Source of the DNA: Lachnospiraceae bacterium
GTDB taxonomy: Bacteria; Bacteroidota; Bacteroidia; Bacteroidales; Muribaculaceae
Assembly (NCBI GenBank): GCA_023663655.1
Contig: JAMPGZ010000030.1
Coordinates: forward strand, 1 to 34,336
DNA length: 34,336 nucleotides
Direction: 5' to 3'
Shown here in pieces: positions 11,301 through 19,244 of the stretch. Below the pieces are notes generated by a model, which saw nothing but the letters and a program-made list of their open reading frames with translations, was not told the DNA's origin and did not search any database. The position numbers were made by a program, and so were the translations under genes. Positions within the stretch are counted from its first letter, which is position 1. Every line of letters begins with the position of its first letter.

Positions 11301-12035
11301 AGTAAGAATGAAAACTCGCTATTCGGCGGCTTCGATGACGACCTAACAACTGCCGGACGACCACAGGTGAAACCGGCATTGCCGTGGGTTAATATGGTGA
11401 AACTCGAAAAAGAGCGCGACCTCATAGGAATGTACCTGTCAGGACACCCTCTCGACCCATACTACATCGAACTCAACTACGGCTGCTCAATGACCCTTAA
11501 AGACTTTGCCGAGGAACCGCCAGTAGAAGGAAAAGAGATAACCTTGGGCGGCAGAGTGACTGACTTCACTAAGAAAATGGGAAAATCAGGATATTTCGGA
11601 ATCCTTAAAATCGAGGACTACACCGGAAGCTCCGAATTCATGCTATTCGGAAAAGATTTCATCAATTTCAGCCCGTTTGGCATTCCCGACACTTCAATCA
11701 TAATAAGAGGACGATATGCAAGAAGATTTGCCAACAGCGATCTGCGTTTCCAGATCAACAGCATATCACTGCTTGAGGAAGTGAAAGGCAAGCTCGTGAA
11801 CGGAATAACCCTGTCACTGAACACCGAACACATAAATGAAGCATTCCACTCGCTTATCAAGTCATTTATAGCCGCTGAGGAAGATGGTGCACCGGTTGAC
11901 CTTAACTTTCATATCCATGATTCGGAGATGAACCGATCGGTCAATCTGTCGTCCAACAAAAAGATACCCGTGTCGCGCAAGCTGCTCAATTCCCTCAACG
12001 AAATGGACATTGATTTCGAGCTAAGCAGAGTTTAG
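8391..12035 (+). CDS. dnaE: DNA polymerase III alpha subunit
   Basis: The catalytic subunit of the replicative DNA polymerase, 1214 residues. An N-terminal PHP domain opens with HLHVHSQFSVLDGQ and TDHGNMFG and includes CSACLGGEIPRL. It carries a charged coiled-coil-like insertion around residues 58-103 (KEAEKALKEAEEAGD), of a type I associate with Bacteroidota DnaE. The C-family polymerase core has GPGRGSAAGSAVAYCL and the catalytic aspartates in PDIDIDFDDD (from Pro445). Further on are the AFNKSHATCYSWVAFQTAYL segment, a helix-hairpin-helix (AAIKGIGVNVVNEI), and a C-terminal OB fold (EITLGGRVTDFTKKMGKSGY). Length and domain order are normal and the gene is intact. A single trxA gene follows 73 bases later with its own promoter. 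Confidence 0.99.
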   Translation: MHPFIHLHVHSQFSVLDGQAAVPALVDKAIADGMPGIALTDHGNMFGIKELYNYVNKKNGKIKDAVKEAEKALKEAEEAGDTATAEEKRTEIEKLNKKFFKPIFGCEMYVAQKSLHEHVDKKDTGRHLIVLAKNEKGYHNLIKIVSQAWTEGFYSHPRTDKAALASHSEGLIVCSACLGGEIPRLIQAGEIEEAERQVQWFKSVFGEDYYIELQRHPTNKPGANRTVYEVQQQVNPELIRIARKYDIKLIAANDVHFVNENDAEAHDRLICVSTNKFLTDEKRMRYTKQEWMKTQAEMNELFADIPEALTNTIEILDKVVPYSIDHKPILPNFPLPDGFTDNDEYLRYLTYEGAKRRWGENLDDVHRERLDFELDTIKNMGFPGYFLIVQDFIRAGRQLGVSVGPGRGSAAGSAVAYCLDITQIDPIKYDLLFERFLNPDRISLPDIDIDFDDDGRAEVLRYVTEKYGAEKVARIITYGTMAAKSAIKDVARIEQLPLSESNRLTKLIPKHMPEVNGKELKPTLKNCYEHVDEFKTELKSPNHLVVETLKYAKELEGNVRNTGVHACGVIIGRDDITDWVPVSTATDKDGTKLLVTQYEGCVIEDTGLIKMDFLGLKTLSIIKEALANIKQTRGIDVDIDNIPIDDKKTYELYCAGKTTGTFQFESAGMQKYLRELQPSVFEDLIAMNALYRPGPMDYIPDFIARKHGKSPIVYDIPIMEQYLKDTYGVTVYQEQVMLLSRLLANFTRGESDTLRKAMGKKLIDKMNALKAKFLEGGQKNGHDPKVLEKIWADWEKFASYAFNKSHATCYSWVAFQTAYLKANYPAEYMAAVLSRNLADITKLTTFMDECKAMHINVKGPDVNESFAAFGVNKEGEIRLGMAAIKGIGVNVVNEIIRARNNGGPFKDIYDFVERVDRSAINRRVVENLALAGAFDCFTDFKREDYFSTNMKDETFAELLVRYGQNYQNDKSKNENSLFGGFDDDLTTAGRPQVKPALPWVNMVKLEKERDLIGMYLSGHPLDPYYIELNYGCSMTLKDFAEEPPVEGKEITLGGRVTDFTKKMGKSGYFGILKIEDYTGSSEFMLFGKDFINFSPFGIPDTSIIIRGRYARRFANSDLRFQINSISLLEEVKGKLVNGITLSLNTEHINEAFHSLIKSFIAAEEDGAPVDLNFHIHDSEMNRSVNLSSNKKIPVSRKLLNSLNEMDIDFELSRV

Positions 12036-12045
12036 CCAAATTAAT

Positions 12046-12076
12046 TTTGCATCAAATAATATCTTTACTAAATTTG
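12046..12076 (+). promoter_or_regulatory. trxA promoter (TTTG - 19 nt - TAAATTTG)
   Basis: TTTG at 12046-12049 and TAAATTTG at 12069-12076 are separated by exactly 19 bases, matching the -33/-7 arrangement of Bacteroidota housekeeping promoters. The trxA ATG is 33 bases beyond the -7 element. Confidence 0.8.
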
Positions 12077-12108
12077 CCACCGAATAACAAATCTTAAATA
12101 TAACAGTA

Positions 12109-12423
12109 ATGGCTATACAATTTACAGATCAAAACGTAAGCGAGATTATCGAATCAGGCAAACCGGTGCTCATCGATTGCTGGGCAACCTGGTGCGGACC
12201 ATGTGTGAGAATGAGCCCCATCATCGATGAAGTTGCCGAAGAACTTGGCGACAAGGCTGCTATCGGCAAATACAACATTGACGAGCAGAACGACCTCACA
12301 GCTCAATACCGCATCATGTCAATCCCCACAATCCTCATCTTCAAGGATGGAAAATTGGTGGAACGCCTCGCCGGCTCACAACCTAAAGCCACTCTTCTCG
12401 AAAAGATGAACGCCCTCATCTAA
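12109..12423 (+). CDS. trxA: thioredoxin
   Basis: A 104-residue cytoplasmic thioredoxin that reduces disulfides in client enzymes. The redox motif WCGPC is at residues 28-32, preceded by LIDCWAT and followed by RMSPIIDE, as in classical thioredoxins. The cis-proline segment SIPTILIFKDG is present, as is the C-terminal helix. There is no signal peptide. An additional cysteine (Cys24) lies four residues before the active-site tryptophan. The gene has its own good promoter and is convergent with tyrS across a shared terminator. Confidence 0.98.
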   Translation: MAIQFTDQNVSEIIESGKPVLIDCWATWCGPCVRMSPIIDEVAEELGDKAAIGKYNIDEQNDLTAQYRIMSIPTILIFKDGKLVERLAGSQPKATLLEKMNALI

Positions 12424-12432
12424 AATAGCAGT

Positions 12433-12480
12433 AACCCATAAAAAAAGAGGTCGAGCATTCGACCTCTTTTTTTATGGGTT
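12433..12480. terminator. bidirectional terminator between trxA and tyrS
   Basis: A perfect 22-base stem (12433-12454 with 12459-12480) with the 4-base loop GCAT. It contains an A7 run in the left arm and a T7 run in the right arm, so the GC-rich inner stem is followed by a T-tract on either strand. It sits between two convergent genes, 10 bases past the trxA stop and 38 bases from the tyrS stop. Confidence 0.9.
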
Positions 12481-12517
12481 GAGCCAATTAGTTTTATTAG
12501 TCTAATCGGACTAATTA

Positions 12518-13816
12518 TCACTTCACTATAAGAAGATAATAGTTCTTCTTACCCTTCTGGACAAGGATATATTTGTCATTAAGAAGATCAGCGGCAGTGG
12601 CAACACTGTTGATATCGGTTACTTTTGCTTTGTTGATTGACAGACCGTTCTGCTGAGCGAGTTTGCGCAGCTCTCCCTTGCTTGGGAAAATCTTAGCCTT
12701 GTCAGTGAGCAACACTGCCCAATTCACCTCACCGTTAAGGTCGGCACGATCAATCTCATGCTTCTCAACACCCTCAAACACGTCAAGCAATGTCTGCTCA
12801 TCAAGTGTGCGAAGTTTATCAGCAGCCTTGTTGCTGAACAGGATTTCCGATGCTTCAACAGCTGCCTCATAATCCTCAAGCGAGTGCACCATCACAGTCA
12901 CCTCCTTGGCGAGTCGTTTCTGCAACGGACGCAATCCCGGATCCTTGGCTTGTTCAGCCTCAAGCTCGGCTATCTCTTCCTGAGTGAGCGATGTGAAAAT
13001 CTTGATATAGCGTGCAGCATCCTCGTCCGACACATTCAACCAGAACTGGTAGAACTTATAAGGTGATGTGTAGCGGCGGTCAAGCCACACATTTCCGCTC
13101 TCGGTTTTTCCGAATTTTGTACCGTCGGCTTTAGTAATCAACGGACAGGTCAAGGCGTATGCCTCATTTTCGTTGCCGAGAGTACGGCGTATAAGCTCTG
13201 TACCGGTAGTCATATTTCCCCATTGATCGCTACCTCCCATCTGCAATTTGCAACCCTTTGTCTCATAAAGATGGAGGAAGTCATAGCCTTGCAATAGCTG
13301 ATAGGAGAATTCAGTAAACGAAAGACCGTCACGAGCCTCTCCGTTAAGACGCTTTTTAACGGAATCCTTAGCCATCATGTAGTTGACAGTGATGTGCTTG
13401 CCCACGGTACGTGCGAAATCAAGGAATGAAAAATCTTTCATCCAGTCATAGTTGTTGACAAGAACGGCACGGTTGGGAGCGTCAGACTCGAAATCGAGGA
13501 ACTTTGACAATTGCTTCTTAATCGCTTCCTGATTGTGACGCAAAGTCGCCTCATCAAGAAGGTTACGCTCTGCCGACTTACCTGAAGGGTCTCCGATCAT
13601 ACCGGTAGCGCCACCCACAAGTGCGATAGGCTTGTGGCCGCAACGCTGGAAATGGCGCAGAATCATCACGCCGCATAAGTGTCCGATGTGAAGAGAATCG
13701 GCTGTCGGGTCAATACCCAAGTATCCCGCCACACTCTCTTTGGCAAGCACCTCTTCTGTGCCGGGCATCATTGAATGGAGCATTCCGCGCCATTTCAGTT
13801 CTTCTACGAAATTCAT
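12518..13816 (-). CDS. tyrS: tyrosyl-tRNA synthetase
   Basis: A class I aminoacyl-tRNA synthetase of 432 residues that charges tRNA-Tyr. The HIGH-type motif appears as SLHIGHLCG after [10 protein letters not shown]. The ATP-binding KMSKS loop appears as KFGKT in [13 protein letters not shown], and [11 protein letters not shown] is the tyrosine-pocket segment found in bacterial TyrRS. The C-terminus contains an S4-like RNA-binding domain (from about 365: [16 protein letters not shown]). It is intact and of usual length. A TAAATTTG promoter element on the same strand lies about 34 bases upstream of the start codon. Confidence 0.98.
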   Translation of the reverse strand: MNFVEELKWRGMLHSMMPGTEEVLAKESVAGYLGIDPTADSLHIGHLCGVMILRHFQRCGHKPIALVGGATGMIGDPSGKSAERNLLDEATLRHNQEAIKKQLSKFLDFESDAPNRAVLVNNYDWMKDFSFLDFARTVGKHITVNYMMAKDSVKKRLNGEARDGLSFTEFSYQLLQGYDFLHLYETKGCKLQMGGSDQWGNMTTGTELIRRTLGNENEAYALTCPLITKADGTKFGKTESGNVWLDRRYTSPYKFYQFWLNVSDEDAARYIKIFTSLTQEEIAELEAEQAKDPGLRPLQKRLAKEVTVMVHSLEDYEAAVEASEILFSNKAADKLRTLDEQTLLDVFEGVEKHEIDRADLNGEVNWAVLLTDKAKIFPSKGELRKLAQQNGLSINKAKVTDINSVATAADLLNDKYILVQKGKKNYYLLIVK

Positions 13817-13849
13817 CTAAATATCTGTTTTTTTGAATATATTCTGCCA

Positions 13850-13857
13850 CAAATTTA
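13850..13857 (-). promoter_or_regulatory. tyrS promoter, -7 element
   Basis: TAAATTTG on the minus strand matches TAnnTTTG and lies 34 bases upstream of the tyrS ATG. I do not see a well-placed TTTG at -33. Confidence 0.6.
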
Positions 13858-13899
13858 CTCATTTCCTCCGACAAAGTTCCTCAATAGGCAAGAAAAACT

Positions 13900-13907
13900 T
13901 AAATTTG
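13900..13907 (+). promoter_or_regulatory. promoter element directly upstream of the ModF-like gene
   Basis: TAAATTTG fits the -7 consensus exactly, but its final G is only 5 bases from the ATG at 13912. Transcription from it would start at or next to the start codon, giving an essentially leaderless message. Confidence 0.55.
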
Positions 13908-13911
13908 CGCC

Positions 13912-15345
13912 ATGGAAGAGCCATTAATCTATCTGAACAGCGATTGTCTGCGCTACATCGGCGTTTCAATCAACAATCCCCGTCACATAAAAATACCGGA
14001 AGGGGTGACAGTTGTCATCGGTCCCAACGGAAGCGGAAAATCAACGCTGGGACGCATCATAGAAAAAGGATGGAACATAGCCACCAACAGCATATCGTCG
14101 CCTCGCGGAAAACTCAACATAAAGCTCATCGAGTTCAACGACATCCACTCCCTGACAGGAGCCAAAGCCGAATACTATCAACAGCGCCATGAAGCGACGA
14201 TGAACGACGAAGTTCCCACAGTCAGGGAAGTATTCGCCGAAAAAATCGAATCCGACGAGTGGAAAATTTTCTGCTCACGTCTGCGTCTTGAAGGGATTGA
14301 AGACAAGCGTCTCAACTTCCTGTCAAGCGGAGAGCTGCGCAAACTGCTCATTATAAATATTCTCCTCGACACTCCCGATCTCCTTATACTCGATAACCCC
14401 TACATAGGGCTCGATGCCGCATCGCGACAGCTGCTTGACGATATGATCGATGCCATTTCATCGCGTGGGATATCAGTGCTGATGCTTCTATGCAATCCCG
14501 GTGAGATTCCCGATTTTGTGACTACAGTCATCCCCATGCGCGACCTCACCATCGAAGAGCCGATAAAGCGCGAAGGAGAGATGGAGCAACTACGCACATC
14601 ATTAATGTCGCTCATGGACTTCGCCGTGGATCTCGATGCCATACCCCTGCCTTGGGAGAAACCGATAGAGCATGAAGTCACGCTGAAAATGAACAAGTGC
14701 TGTGTGAAATACGGCGACAAGCAGATAATTAAAGACGAGTCATGGACCATCATGAACGGTGAACGATGGGCGCTCGCCGGACCCAACGGCTGCGGAAAAT
14801 CAGTGCTGCTGAGCCTCGTCAGTGCCGACAATCCACAGGCTTACGCCAACGACATCACCATCTTTGACCGCCGCCGCGGCTCAGGAGAGTCGATATGGGA
14901 CATCAAAAAGCACATAGGATATGTGTCGCCTGAAATGCACCTGTATTTCAAATTCAACGGTACCGTGACCGAGGTCATAGCCCAAGGACTGCGCGACACC
15001 GTGGGAAACTATGGCAAGGTGTCGGCATTCGCTCGTGAACGTGCCTTGGCATGGATAAAGCTCTTTCACCTCGAGGAGCTTGCCGAACGCCGCTACAATA
15101 CCCTGTCAGCCGGAGAGCAACGGTTGGTGTTGATAGCCCGCACACTTATCAAGCATCCGGCGCTCCTCATCATGGACGAACCACTGCACGGACTCGATGC
15201 CGCCCGCAAACGCAGCGTCCGTGCCGTGGTCAATAAGCTCGTGAACCGCGACAAGCCATCATTGATCTATGTCACCCATTTCCTGCCTGAAGTGCCCGAA
15301 TGTATAACCAGGACAAAGACCCTGCAAAAGTTAAAAAATGTATAA
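13912..15345 (+). CDS. ModF/PhrA-like protein with two ABC ATPase domains
   Basis: A 477-residue cytoplasmic protein with two complete ABC ATPase domains and no membrane segment. Domain 1 (about residues 10-220) has Walker A GPNGSGKST, signature LSSGELRK and Walker B LLILDNP. Domain 2 (about 245-475) has Walker A GPNGCGKSV, signature LSAGEQR, Walker B LLIMDEPLHGLDA, and a switch histidine in YVTHF. Length and layout match E. coli ModF (about 490 residues), whose physiological role is unclear, better than the ABC-F translation factors, whose domain linker is longer. No molybdate permease gene is nearby. Domain 1 has Asn where most ATPases have the catalytic Glu (LDNP versus DEP), so it is probably weak or inactive as a hydrolase. 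The promoter lies immediately before the ATG. Confidence 0.8.
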   Translation: MEEPLIYLNSDCLRYIGVSINNPRHIKIPEGVTVVIGPNGSGKSTLGRIIEKGWNIATNSISSPRGKLNIKLIEFNDIHSLTGAKAEYYQQRHEATMNDEVPTVREVFAEKIESDEWKIFCSRLRLEGIEDKRLNFLSSGELRKLLIINILLDTPDLLILDNPYIGLDAASRQLLDDMIDAISSRGISVLMLLCNPGEIPDFVTTVIPMRDLTIEEPIKREGEMEQLRTSLMSLMDFAVDLDAIPLPWEKPIEHEVTLKMNKCCVKYGDKQIIKDESWTIMNGERWALAGPNGCGKSVLLSLVSADNPQAYANDITIFDRRRGSGESIWDIKKHIGYVSPEMHLYFKFNGTVTEVIAQGLRDTVGNYGKVSAFARERALAWIKLFHLEELAERRYNTLSAGEQRLVLIARTLIKHPALLIMDEPLHGLDAARKRSVRAVVNKLVNRDKPSLIYVTHFLPEVPECITRTKTLQKLKNV

Positions 15346-15371
15346 CATTTTATAGATTCACCTCTTTGCCG

Positions 15372-15379
15372 TAACTTTG
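15372..15379 (+). promoter_or_regulatory. promoter -7 element of the cyclase-sufE-POT cluster
   Basis: TAACTTTG matches TAnnTTTG exactly and lies 23 bases before the ATG at 15403. The next three genes follow with gaps of 7 to 27 bases and no visible promoter of their own. Confidence 0.65.
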
Positions 15380-15402
15380 ATAAAATACTTTAAATTATCT
15401 AA

Positions 15403-16386
15403 ATGACACGTTTCAACTTTCTTCTGGCATTCTCATTATTGCTCATTGCCTCATGCAAAACAGCGGCAACGAAAGAGAGTGCTGAAAGTGAGCAAAAATT
15501 CAATAACACTGTCGAGTTCAACAGCGACAGCGCCTACAACCATATAGCCACGCAAGTGGCATTCGGTCCCCGCGTTCCGGGCAGCGAGGCTCATTCAGCC
15601 TGTGCCGACTATATAATATCACGTCTCAACAGTGCCGACAGCATAATCGTGCAAAAATGCTCGGCAAAAAATTTCCGTGGCGAGTCATTGCCATTGACCA
15701 ATATCATGGGGCGGTTTAACCTCGGCGCGGCACGACGCATTCTCCTCGTGGCTCATTGGGACACACGCCCGTGGGCAGACAATGACAACGACAAAAACAA
15801 CCATGCCACTCCTATCGACGGCGCCAACGATGGCGGCAGCGGTGTGGGTGTGCTGCTCGAACTTGCCCGGCTATTTGGCGAAAAGATGCCCGCCGTGGGA
15901 GTAGATATGCTCTTTGTCGACGGCGAAGATTCCGGCGACTCAAGCAGCATGATAGAAAACAACGACGACACATGGTGTCTCGGCACCCAATATTGGGTAA
16001 ATCACACTCCATATTCCCCCGACAATCTCCCTGCCTACGGAATATTGCTCGACATGGTGGGGGGTCGCAACGCACGCTTTTACCGCGAATATGCCTCAGA
16101 GCTTAATGCTTCGGCTATAAACTCAAAAGTGTGGGCGATGGCAAACGCCTCAGGCTACGGCGACCGATTCATCAACACCGTGCGCGGTGCGGTCAATGAC
16201 GACCACATACACATCAACAAAGCCGGAATACCCACCATCGACATAATCGAGTGCAGCAACAGCTCAACCGGGTCATTCCCCCCTACGTGGCACACTCTGC
16301 AAGACAACGTGGATAACATTGACACCGCTACCCTCAAAGCTGTGGGACAAACGGTGGCAAACACTATATATCTGGAAAAAAACTAA
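15403..16386 (+). CDS. M28-family glutaminyl-peptide cyclotransferase-like lipoprotein
   Basis: A 327-residue lipoprotein (lipobox ending at Cys18, LLIASC) with a zinc-dependent M28 fold. Metal and catalytic segments are visible: AHWDTRPWAD with His118, DGANDGGSG with Asp143, FVDGEDSGD with Glu175/Asp176, and DDHIHINKAGIP late in the protein. The HWDTRP and FVDGED text fits bacterial type II glutaminyl cyclases, such as those of Porphyromonas and Tannerella, rather than M28 aminopeptidases. These enzymes convert N-terminal Gln to pyroglutamate on proteins exported past signal peptidase. The size matches (about 330). sufE starts 7 bases after the stop. Specificity between cyclase and peptidase cannot be proved from sequence alone. 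Confidence 0.85.
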   Translation: MTRFNFLLAFSLLLIASCKTAATKESAESEQKFNNTVEFNSDSAYNHIATQVAFGPRVPGSEAHSACADYIISRLNSADSIIVQKCSAKNFRGESLPLTNIMGRFNLGAARRILLVAHWDTRPWADNDNDKNNHATPIDGANDGGSGVGVLLELARLFGEKMPAVGVDMLFVDGEDSGDSSSMIENNDDTWCLGTQYWVNHTPYSPDNLPAYGILLDMVGGRNARFYREYASELNASAINSKVWAMANASGYGDRFINTVRGAVNDDHIHINKAGIPTIDIIECSNSSTGSFPPTWHTLQDNVDNIDTATLKAVGQTVANTIYLEKN

Positions 16387-16393
16387 ACGAATC

Positions 16394-16831
16394 ATGACTA
16401 TCAACGAACAACAGGACGCTATCATCGACGAATTTGCCGATATTGACGATTGGATGGACCGCTATGCCTACATCATCGACATGGGAAACGCTCTTGAACC
16501 CATGCCCGAAAAATATAAAACGCCCCAAAACCTCATTGAAGGATGCCAGAGCCGTGCTTGGCTCAACGCCGAGCTCGACAGCGACGGGAAAGTGCAATTC
16601 CGTGCCGACAGCGACGCAATCATCGTGAAAGGCATCATCAGTATGCTCGTGAATGTTTTGTCGGGACACACTCCTCAGGAAATACTTGACACCAACCTAT
16701 ATTTCATCGACAAAATAGGTCTTGCCGAACACCTTTCGCCCACTCGCAGCAACGGTCTCGCAGCTATGGTGAAGCAGATGCGTCTCTACGCTATCGCTTT
16801 CAAGGAACTTGAAGATGCAAAGAAAAAGTAA
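16394..16831 (+). CDS. sufE: SufE-family cysteine desulfuration protein
   Basis: A 145-residue cytoplasmic sulfur-acceptor protein that takes persulfide sulfur from a cysteine desulfurase for iron-sulfur cluster assembly. The acceptor cysteine is Cys51 in LIEGCQSRAW, the invariant SufE context, and the later segment GIISMLVNVLSGHTPQEIL is also family-typical. The ATG at 16394 is chosen. A longer reading from 16319 would overlap the end of the preceding gene by 68 bases and add 25 residues with no family counterpart. There is no suf operon around it; it sits between the cyclase gene and a peptide transporter gene. Confidence 0.94.
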   Translation: MTINEQQDAIIDEFADIDDWMDRYAYIIDMGNALEPMPEKYKTPQNLIEGCQSRAWLNAELDSDGKVQFRADSDAIIVKGIISMLVNVLSGHTPQEILDTNLYFIDKIGLAEHLSPTRSNGLAAMVKQMRLYAIAFKELEDAKKK

Positions 16832-16858
16832 TATTAATAATTAATCCTCATCATTATC

Positions 16859-18364
16859 ATGTTTAATCAACCTAAGGGTCTGATACCCGCCGCCCTCAGC
16901 AACATGGGCGAACGCTTTGGATTTTACGTCATGATGGCAATCCTGACGTTATTCCTCATGTCAAAATTCGACCTTGACGGAAGTCAAGCCGGAGCTCTCT
17001 ACTCAGTATTCTACTGTGCCATCTACATCCTTGCGCTTGTGGGTGGTGTGATTGCCGACAAAACTAAGAACTACAAGGGCACCATCATCGCCGGTTTGCT
17101 CGTGATGTCGTTAGGCTATGCCCTTCTCGCCATCCCCGCGCTCATAACCACTGAGTGAATCGCTCTCGGAGCTCTCCTCGTGATAGCATTCGGTAACGGT
17201 CTGTTCAAGGGTAACCTCCAGGCTGTGGTAGGTCAGCTTTACGACGATCCGAAATGGAGCCACAAACGCGACTCCGGCTTCCAGATTTTCTATATGTTCA
17301 TCAACATCGGCGGTTGCATCGCTCCGTTTGTTGCCGTATGGGTGCGCAACACATTTGTAAAGATGCAGGGCTATGCTTACAATGCCGACCTCCCCGGACT
17401 CTGCAACGCCCTCCTTGCCGACCGTGAAGTGAACACCGACCTCTTCCTCGAATATGCCAACCAGGTATCACAGACCGAGGTCAACCTCTCTACCCTGCGC
17501 GAGTTTGCCCAGAACTATCTTGAGGCATTCAACACCGGATTCCACTACGCATTCTCAGTGGCAATCGTTGCGATGCTCATCTCGCTCGTCATCTTCCTCT
17601 GCTTCAAGAAGCAGCTTCCCACCCCTGGAGCCAAGAAAGCTGCGGCTGCCGGTGAAAAATCAGCTGCCGAAAAGGAGGAAATCCGTCAATCGGCTAAAGA
17701 AATCAAGCAGCGCATAATGGCTCTTATGGCAGTGTTTGGCGTGGTTATCTTCTTCTGGTTCTCATTCCATCAGAATGGTTTGACACTCACCATGTTTGCC
17801 AAAGACTACACCCTCCTTGCACTTGGCAATATGCAGCTTTCAGCCGAGATATTCCAGTCCATCAACCCGTTTGTTGTGGTATTCCTCACCCCTATCATCA
17901 TGTGGATCTTCTCAGCTCTCGCCCGTCGCGGCAAAGAGCCTTCTACACCGCGTAAGATAGCCATCGGTATGGGAATCGCCGCAATCGCCTACGTTGTGAT
18001 GTGTGTCGCTTCAATCGGCTTGCCTTCTCAGGCTTCGCTTGCCGGTGAACCGGTGCCAACCGCTGACCGCGTCACCCCGTGGATTCTGTTCTCGGTTTAT
18101 TTCATCCTCACTGTTGCCGAGCTGTTCATCTCCCCGCTCGGTCTGTCATTCGTGTCCAAGGTGGCTCCCGCTCATCTTCAGGGCTTGATGCAGGGATGCT
18201 GGCTTGGCGCTACCGCCGTGGGCAACGCCTGTCTGTTCCTCGGAGCAGTAATGTATCAGAGCATCTCCCTCTCGGCTACATGGAGCGTGTTTGCAATCGT
18301 ATGCTTCATCTCGATGGCAGTTATGCTTTGTATGGTAAAATGGCTTGAAAGAGTCGCTAAATAA
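16859..18364 (+). pseudogene. POT/PTR-family peptide:proton symporter with one in-frame TGA stop
   Basis: The reading frame from ATG 16859 to the stop at 18364 encodes a full-length (about 500-residue) proton-coupled oligopeptide transporter, but codon 17156-17158 is TGA. Before it: NMGERFGFYVMMAILTLFLM and GGVIADKTKNYKG, the classical POT N-terminal half. After it, in the same frame: GNGLFKGNLQAVVGQLYDD, FQIFYMFINIGG, a charged loop rich in Lys, Ala and Glu, and more membrane helices to the end. The break falls at TTE-stop-IALGALLV, where TGG (Trp) is one base away. The remaining sequence shows no frameshift or decay, so the stop is either very recent, a sequencing error, or read through. 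If real, the product is a 99-residue fragment, or a second piece starting near 17180. Confidence 0.85.
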
Positions 18365-18390
18365 AAGGTTGTTTAATAATATCCTGAACC

Positions 18391-18828
18391 GTGTTTAAGA
18401 ACCAACCTTCAGCACTATATGTCTTATCGCTCGCCAATATGGGTGAGCGATTTGGCTATTATACGATGCTTGCCATCTTCCTGCTTTTCCTTCAGGCTAA
18501 GTTCGGATTCGATGCCGCAGTGTCGGGACAGATCTACGCCATATTCCTCGCCGTGGTCTATTTCACCCCGCTAATCGGCGGATGGGTGGCTGACCGGTGG
18601 AGCTTCTCAAAATGCGTGGTGACAGGCATCTTCATCATGTTTGCCGGATACCTCGTCATGGCGATACCCACCGAGATACGCTCCACGTCGTCGCTCGTCA
18701 TCCTGTGCCTCGCGCTGGCTATGATAGCCTGTGGCACGGGACTCTTCAAAGGCAACCTTCAGGTGATGATAGGCGACCTGTGCCCGGTAGAATGCACCCA
18801 AAACGCACTCTGCAAAGAGTGCCCCTGA
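18391..18828 (+). pseudogene. second POT-family peptide transporter, 3' truncated at a repeat
   Basis: A paralogue of the preceding gene starting at GTG 18391; the N-terminus aligns with its neighbour (MFKNQPSALYVLSLANMGERF). It keeps about 130 genuine residues, through GGWVADRWSFSKC and GTGLFKGNLQVMIGDL. It then runs into the 256-bp repeat at about 18772, which contributes 15 foreign residues (starting CPVECTQNALCK) and a stop. A whole POT protein has about 500 residues, so roughly 70 percent is missing, and no further POT sequence is found downstream. It starts 26 bases after the first POT gene. The repeat's leading bases (gacctgt) coincide with the conserved GDLY codons of the transporter, which may mark the recombination point. 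Confidence 0.85.
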
Positions 18829-19030
18829 ACACCATAAGACAAGATCACCATGACAGCCGTGAAACGGCAATGCAATAATAGCTCCGCCACGAGGCGAAGC
18901 CGAGGCGCGGAGAAAGAGTCACAAACCAAACGGGCGTCGAAGACGTCCATCAACCACCGAGCCCGCGGGAAGCCCCAAAATGTCTGAAAGACATTGCCTA
19001 CGGTTAGCCGCAGTACAGGGAGCCACAGGC
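18772..19030 (+). repeat. dispersed hairpin-rich repeat, copy A1 (full 256-bp unit)
   Basis: The unit starts near GACCTGTGCCCGGTAG (18775) and repeats 256 bases later. It contains several small hairpins: GCACTCT-GCAA-AGAGTGC (18805-18822; 7-bp stem, GNRA-type loop), TGCCGT-GAA-ACGGCA in the other copies (the left arm is changed to AGCCGT here, near 18855), CTCCGC...GCGGAG (18881-18912) with an inner GGC-GAA-GCC, and ATGTCT-GAA-AGACAT (18980-18994). Other copies lie at 19031, 24094 and 27347, all in the same orientation. No convincing protein is encoded. Confidence 0.85.
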
Positions 19031-19153
19031 GACCTGTGCCCGGTAGGATCCACCCTAAAAACGCACTCTGCAAAGAGTGCCCCTAAAGCCCACAAGACAA
19101 GATCACCATGACTGCCGTGAAACGGCAATGCAACAATAGCTCCGCCATGTAGC
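19031..19153 (+). repeat. dispersed repeat, copy A2 (partial, tandem with A1)
   Basis: Starts GACCTGTGCCCGGTAGGAT and follows copy A1 almost base for base through the GCACTCT-GCAA-AGAGTGC hairpin, TGCCGT-GAA-ACGGCA, and CAATAGCTCCGCCA. It then departs at CATGTAGCATTCC, so about half of the unit is present. Confidence 0.85.
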
Positions 19154-19179
19154 ATTCCTACAGACTGTATTGATACACA

Positions 19180-19221
19180 AATTCCGGATGCGATTGGCAT
19201 ACGCCCACCACATCCGGATTA
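19180..19221 (-). terminator. possible terminator of the BspA-like gene
   Basis: The inverted repeat TCCGGATG (19183-19190) with CATCCGGA (19211-19218) lies just beyond the 3' end of the minus-strand gene ending at 19245. The U-run is poor, so this is tentative. Together with the repeat copies it fills the gene-free stretch 18829-19244. Confidence 0.35.
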
Positions 19222-19244
19222 TCATAACGGTCATACCGGACGCA

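Noticed and set aside
16319-16393. Extended SufE frame from 16319
   Set aside because: Overlaps the cyclase gene and adds residues without family counterpart.
17156-17158. Selenocysteine or recoded stop
   Set aside because: A membrane transporter with no SECIS-like element seen; a point mutation or error is simpler.
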